Both the position numbers and the translations under genes were made by a program. Under the pieces are notes generated by a model, which worked only from the letters and a program-made list of their open reading frames with translations, searched no databases and was not told the DNA's origin. Shown here one piece after another: positions 33,101-33,563 of a stretch of DNA of 33,563 bases. Source of the stretch: Acanthaster planci (lineage: Eukaryota > Echinodermata > Asteroidea > Valvatida > Acanthasteridae); contig NW_019091556.1 in the NCBI RefSeq assembly GCF_001949145.1, positions 343,405-376,967 of the forward strand, written 5' to 3'. Numbering within the stretch: the first letter of the stretch is position 1; the number at the start of each line of letters is the position of its first letter.

Positions 33101-33189
33101 CCCCAGTAGGACAAGCACAGGCGTAGAAAGGAGGGTCTGGTGACATCAGACAGAGGTGAGAACAGCCTCCATTATTCACTGCACACAGT
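14844..33189 (-). CDS. Lrp5/6: LRP5/6 Wnt co-receptor, 20 exons, 5' part outside the window
   Basis: This is the single-pass receptor that, with Frizzled, carries canonical Wnt signals across the plasma membrane. Twenty exons on the minus strand join in frame at all 19 junctions and encode about 1,354 residues from EGF1 to the stop. In order: EGF1, YWTD propeller 2, EGF2, propeller 3, EGF3, propeller 4, EGF4, three LDLa repeats, a membrane span, and a tail with five PPPSP-type motifs that in LRP6 are phosphorylated by GSK3 and CK1 to recruit Axin. Signature stretches such as [31 protein letters not shown] and IPHIFGF are nearly identical to those of vertebrate LRP5/6. The signal peptide and propeller 1, which with propeller 2 binds one class of Wnt and Wnt antagonists, must lie to the right of the window. 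All introns are GT-AG. Only one such gene is seen, as expected before the vertebrate LRP5/LRP6 split. Confidence 0.97.
16009..16276 (-). CDS. Lrp5/6: LRP5/6 exon: cytoplasmic tail with first PPPSP motif
   Basis: Acceptor TTCCTAG and donor GTGAGT, phase 1 in and 2 out. It contains a Ser-rich run with HPTGASS (vertebrate: HVTGASS), then [12 protein letters not shown], the first phosphomotif. It ends with [13 protein letters not shown], which resembles a degraded extra motif. Confidence 0.95.
17067..17318 (-). CDS. Lrp5/6: LRP5/6 exon: transmembrane segment
   Basis: Acceptor CTGTTTCAG and donor GTCAGT, phase 1 in and out. A Pro/Thr-rich stalk ([14 protein letters not shown]) leads into one hydrophobic span, [18 protein letters not shown], followed by the stop-transfer FRHCRCG and the start of the cytoplasmic tail. 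Confidence 0.95.
17641..18046. repeat. 24-bp minisatellite, 17 units, copies of a splice donor
   Basis: Seventeen head-to-tail units with no indels (the last is 22 bp) occupy 406 of the 733 bp of the LRP5/6 intron at 17319-18051. Plus-strand unit: CTAC(T/C)CACCACTGG then CGAG, TGAG or CAAG, then (C/A)CTAGG. On the transcribed strand each unit reads AGTG|GTGAGTAG (9 units) or AGTG|GTGGGTAG (8 units). The array stops 5 bp from the genuine donor GTG|GTAAGTAG. Because the unit is a multiple of three, spurious long frames run through it on both strands. Confidence 0.97.
18052..18279 (-). CDS. Lrp5/6: LRP5/6 exon: LDLa repeats 2 and 3
   Basis: Acceptor TTCTTCTCAG and donor GTAAGT, phase 1 in and out. 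It encodes two complete six-cysteine LDLa modules, each with the calcium-binding acidic end ([10 protein letters not shown] and [10 protein letters not shown]). The exon ends one base into the codon after NC, directly before the stalk and membrane exon. Reading on into the intron gives NCGK then TAG. Confidence 0.96.
18398..18520 (-). CDS. Lrp5/6: LRP5/6 exon: LDLa repeat 1
   Basis: Acceptor TTCTCTACAG and donor GTAAGT. It encodes one LDLa module with six cysteines ([27 protein letters not shown]). Phase 1 at both ends, which permits modular exon shuffling. Confidence 0.96.
18926..19051 (-). CDS. Lrp5/6: LRP5/6 exon: EGF repeat 4
   Basis: Acceptor TCTTCACAG and donor GTAGGC. It encodes [20 protein letters not shown] and [10 protein letters not shown], the EGF module that closes the fourth propeller. 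The 126-bp length equals, from memory, the corresponding vertebrate exon. Confidence 0.95.
19500..19700 (-). CDS. Lrp5/6: LRP5/6 exon: end of propeller 4
   Basis: Acceptor CCACCCTAG and donor GTCAGT, phase 1 in and out. It carries [18 protein letters not shown], a YWTD-type blade, ending PLQ before EGF4. Confidence 0.95.
20207..20534. repeat. 12-bp minisatellite with internal assembly gap
   Basis: Units of CTTGTGACTGG followed by C, T or A are repeated at least 22 times on either side of a 55-base run of N (20363-20417), so the true length is unknown. One unit near 20289 has an extra base. It lies in the LRP5/6 intron 19701-20672. The long frames through it are low-complexity artefacts. Confidence 0.96.
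20363..20417. other. Assembly gap (55 N) inside the 12-bp minisatellite
   Basis: A run of N with identical repeat units on both sides, probably a collapsed array. Confidence 0.99.
20673..20863 (-). CDS. Lrp5/6: LRP5/6 exon: propeller 4 blades
   Basis: Acceptor TGCCAACAG and donor GTAAGT, phase 2 in and 1 out. It encodes [25 protein letters not shown] and [20 protein letters not shown]. These align with vertebrate LRP6 propeller 4. Confidence 0.95.
21174..21379 (-). CDS. Lrp5/6: LRP5/6 exon: propeller 4 blades
   Basis: Acceptor GATTCCACAG and donor GTAAGA, phase 0 in and 2 out. It encodes [18 protein letters not shown] and [12 protein letters not shown], ending PEKG. The WTC in place of WTD also occurs in vertebrate LRP6 at this blade. 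Confidence 0.95.
21804..22276. repeat. 111-bp tandem repeat, four units plus a partial
   Basis: Units start at 21804, 21915, 22026 and 22137, with a partial at 22248, each beginning AGCCACATCCA. Divergence is low (a few substitutions). Each unit contains TACAGC and GCTGTA as a small hairpin. It is in the LRP5/6 intron 21380-22557. As 111 is divisible by three, a 248-codon frame (21531-22277) runs through it, without protein character. A more diverged related segment is near 21475-21510. Confidence 0.95.
22558..22763 (-). CDS. Lrp5/6: LRP5/6 exon: start of propeller 4
   Basis: Acceptor CCCTTTGCAG and donor GTGAGG, phase 1 in and 0 out. It encodes [17 protein letters not shown] and [15 protein letters not shown], as in the vertebrate FLLFSQK segment that opens propeller 4. 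Confidence 0.95.
23080..23220 (-). CDS. Lrp5/6: LRP5/6 exon: EGF repeat 3
   Basis: Acceptor ATGTAG and donor GTAAGT, phase 1 in and out. It encodes [19 protein letters not shown], then [18 protein letters not shown]. It has all six EGF cysteines, with a slightly longer loop (NVTTGEWD) between the third and fourth than I recall from LRP6. Confidence 0.94.
23638..23841 (-). CDS. Lrp5/6: LRP5/6 exon: end of propeller 3
   Basis: Acceptor GTTTTTTCAG and donor GTAAGG. It encodes [35 protein letters not shown] and [12 protein letters not shown], one of the most conserved parts of the family. Confidence 0.97.
24139..24320 (-). CDS. Lrp5/6: LRP5/6 exon: propeller 3 blades
   Basis: Acceptor GTCCTGTAG and donor GTAAGT, phase 2 in and 1 out. 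It encodes [20 protein letters not shown] and [20 protein letters not shown]. Confidence 0.96.
24751..24977 (-). CDS. Lrp5/6: LRP5/6 exon: propeller 3 blades
   Basis: Acceptor TTTTATCCAG and donor GTAGGT, phase 0 in and 2 out. It encodes [31 protein letters not shown] and [11 protein letters not shown]. At 227 bp it has, from memory, exactly the length of the vertebrate exon. Confidence 0.95.
25432..25721 (-). CDS. Lrp5/6: LRP5/6 exon: EGF repeat 2 and start of propeller 3
   Basis: Acceptor CACCATCCAG and donor GTATGA, phase 1 in and 0 out. It encodes [37 protein letters not shown], then [17 protein letters not shown] and [20 protein letters not shown] before IYWSDMDAK. The 290-bp length is, from memory, that of the vertebrate exon. 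Confidence 0.96.
26114..26251 (-). CDS. Lrp5/6: LRP5/6 exon: end of propeller 2
   Basis: Acceptor GTAATCTCAG and donor GTAGGG, phase 1 in and out. It encodes [20 protein letters not shown] and [15 protein letters not shown], leading into EGF2. Confidence 0.95.
26404..26672. mobile_element. TTAA-flanked foldback MITE (piggyBac-like ends)
   Basis: The 269-bp element is bounded by TTAA on both sides (26400-26403 and 26673-26676), with terminal inverted repeats CCCTAACC and GGTTAGGG. Inside, 26483-26508 and 26599-26625 are long inverted arms (GCACCATGGATACATCTCTT against the complement of AAGAGATATGTCCATGGTGC), and GGTACTCAAC pairs with GTTGAGCACC. There is no coding capacity. TTAA target sites with CCC-starting termini are typical of piggyBac-family elements. 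It sits in the LRP5/6 intron 26252-26887. Confidence 0.8.
26888..27138 (-). CDS. Lrp5/6: LRP5/6 exon: propeller 2 blades
   Basis: Acceptor ATACTGACAG and donor GTGAGT, phase 2 in and 1 out. It encodes [40 protein letters not shown] and [11 protein letters not shown]. Confidence 0.96.
27600..27795 (-). CDS. Lrp5/6: LRP5/6 exon: propeller 2 blades
   Basis: Acceptor GCGACCTACAG and donor GTAGGT, phase 1 in and 2 out. It encodes [40 protein letters not shown] and [13 protein letters not shown]. Confidence 0.96.
28197..28397 (-). CDS. Lrp5/6: LRP5/6 exon: start of propeller 2
   Basis: Acceptor GTGTCTTCAG and donor GTAAGA, phase 1 in and out. It encodes [40 protein letters not shown] and [19 protein letters not shown]. 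It joins to the EGF1 exon 4.7 kb away. Confidence 0.96.
28398..33064 (-). other. Large LRP5/6 intron (4,667 bp)
   Basis: The longest LRP5/6 intron in the window. It holds the 54-65 bp tandem array (30721-31030) and a short TGG-rich simple repeat near 29105-29160. The frames in it are short and have no splice context or recognisable motif, so I annotate no gene inside it. Confidence 0.8.
30721..31030. repeat. Irregular tandem repeat, five units of 54-65 bp
   Basis: GGGCAACATTGGTTCTA-type cores occur near 30740, 30794, 30850, 30911 and 30976, each followed by a T-rich tract, CACACCGGTAGCCC-like sequence and a GTACATGTACACTG tail. Unit length varies because of the CATGTA tail. It is located in the LRP5/6 intron 28398-33064. 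Confidence 0.9.
33065..33189 (-). CDS. Lrp5/6: LRP5/6 exon: EGF repeat 1 (first exon in the window)
   Basis: Acceptor TTAGTTTCCAG and donor GTAGGT, phase 2 in and 1 out. It encodes [18 protein letters not shown] and [19 protein letters not shown]. The EGF cysteines and the LCLMSP stretch match vertebrate LRP6 EGF1. The preceding exon is off the right edge. Confidence 0.93.
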
Positions 33190-33563
33190 CTGGAAACTAA
33201 TCGGGAGAAAAAGGAGACCAAATGTCAGAGGCGTCCTACAGAATATCCTGACTGGCTAAACACAAATCCAAGCAATGTGTTGTTTGTCCGGTCCATGCAT
33301 GTTTTCCCTTTGTTTTGCTTGCATGCACACCCCCAAAACCTGGTTCTTAACCCTAACCCTCCCAAATCCTCCAAAGTCCTTTTCTGCAAAGTGGAGGAAT
33401 TTGGAGGATTCAGGTGTATGGCAAAAGTGAATGGCTGATTTCAAAGGACGCCATGTGTGAAGGTCGTGGATTAGACCTTATGTTGCTTGTGCTTAGTGAA
33501 GCACAAATTCAGTTTGGTATTTCTTTTGAATCAACTGCACAGCTCAAGAGTGCCATTTGCAAT
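33190..33563 (-). other. LRP5/6 intron continuing beyond the window
   Basis: No exon is seen. It contains TTAACCCTAACC at 33347-33358, identical to the left end of the element at 26400, next to an 11-bp hairpin stem (AATCCTCCAAA at 33365-33375, complement at 33400-33410). Confidence 0.6.

Noticed and set aside
33340-33360. Telomere-like CCCTAACCCT
   Set aside because: Only two units, inside an intron. It is better explained as the end of a TTAA-type element than as telomeric DNA.

Overview
The window is animal nuclear DNA: GT-AG introns, short exons, intronic minisatellites, dispersed foldback repeats and two runs of N (6971-7069 and 20363-20417). The best-supported gene is LRP5/6, the Wnt co-receptor. 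It is so close to the vertebrate proteins in domain order, and as far as I remember in exon lengths, that an invertebrate deuterostome is likely. Small introns, intron-filling minisatellites and tandem apolipoprotein L-like genes make amphioxus (Branchiostoma) my first guess. The species is an inference, not something read directly.

Layout, left to right. (1) Positions 1-1213, plus strand: the last three coding exons of an unrecognised helix-rich protein. Downstream are AT-rich DNA, a 424-bp-spaced direct repeat and two possible poly(A) signals. (2) Positions 4229-5707 and 7718-9051, plus strand: two apolipoprotein L-like genes in tandem. Each has three exons with the same phases, a second exon of exactly 152 bp, and a TATA box about 150 bp upstream of the start codon. 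(3) Positions 9052-14843: no convincing coding sequence. This tail-to-tail region probably holds the 3' UTRs of the second apolipoprotein L-like gene and of LRP5/6, plus a degenerate foldback repeat. (4) Positions 14844-33189, minus strand: 20 exons of LRP5/6, from the first EGF repeat to the stop codon. The signal peptide and first propeller lie beyond the right edge. All 19 junctions keep the reading frame, and the joined fragment encodes about 1,354 residues.

The LRP5/6 introns hold four tandem arrays (units 24, 12, 111 and about 54-65 bp) and a TTAA-flanked foldback element. The most striking is the 24-bp array. It begins 5 bp into the intron that separates the last LDLa repeat from the membrane span, and every unit copies the splice donor. 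The reading frame meets a stop three codons into this intron, so intron retention or use of a decoy donor would give a secreted receptor ectodomain.

LRP5/6 carries Wnt signals at the plasma membrane. The apolipoprotein L-like proteins are predicted membrane-inserting helical proteins. Nothing in the sequence links them functionally; they are simply neighbours.
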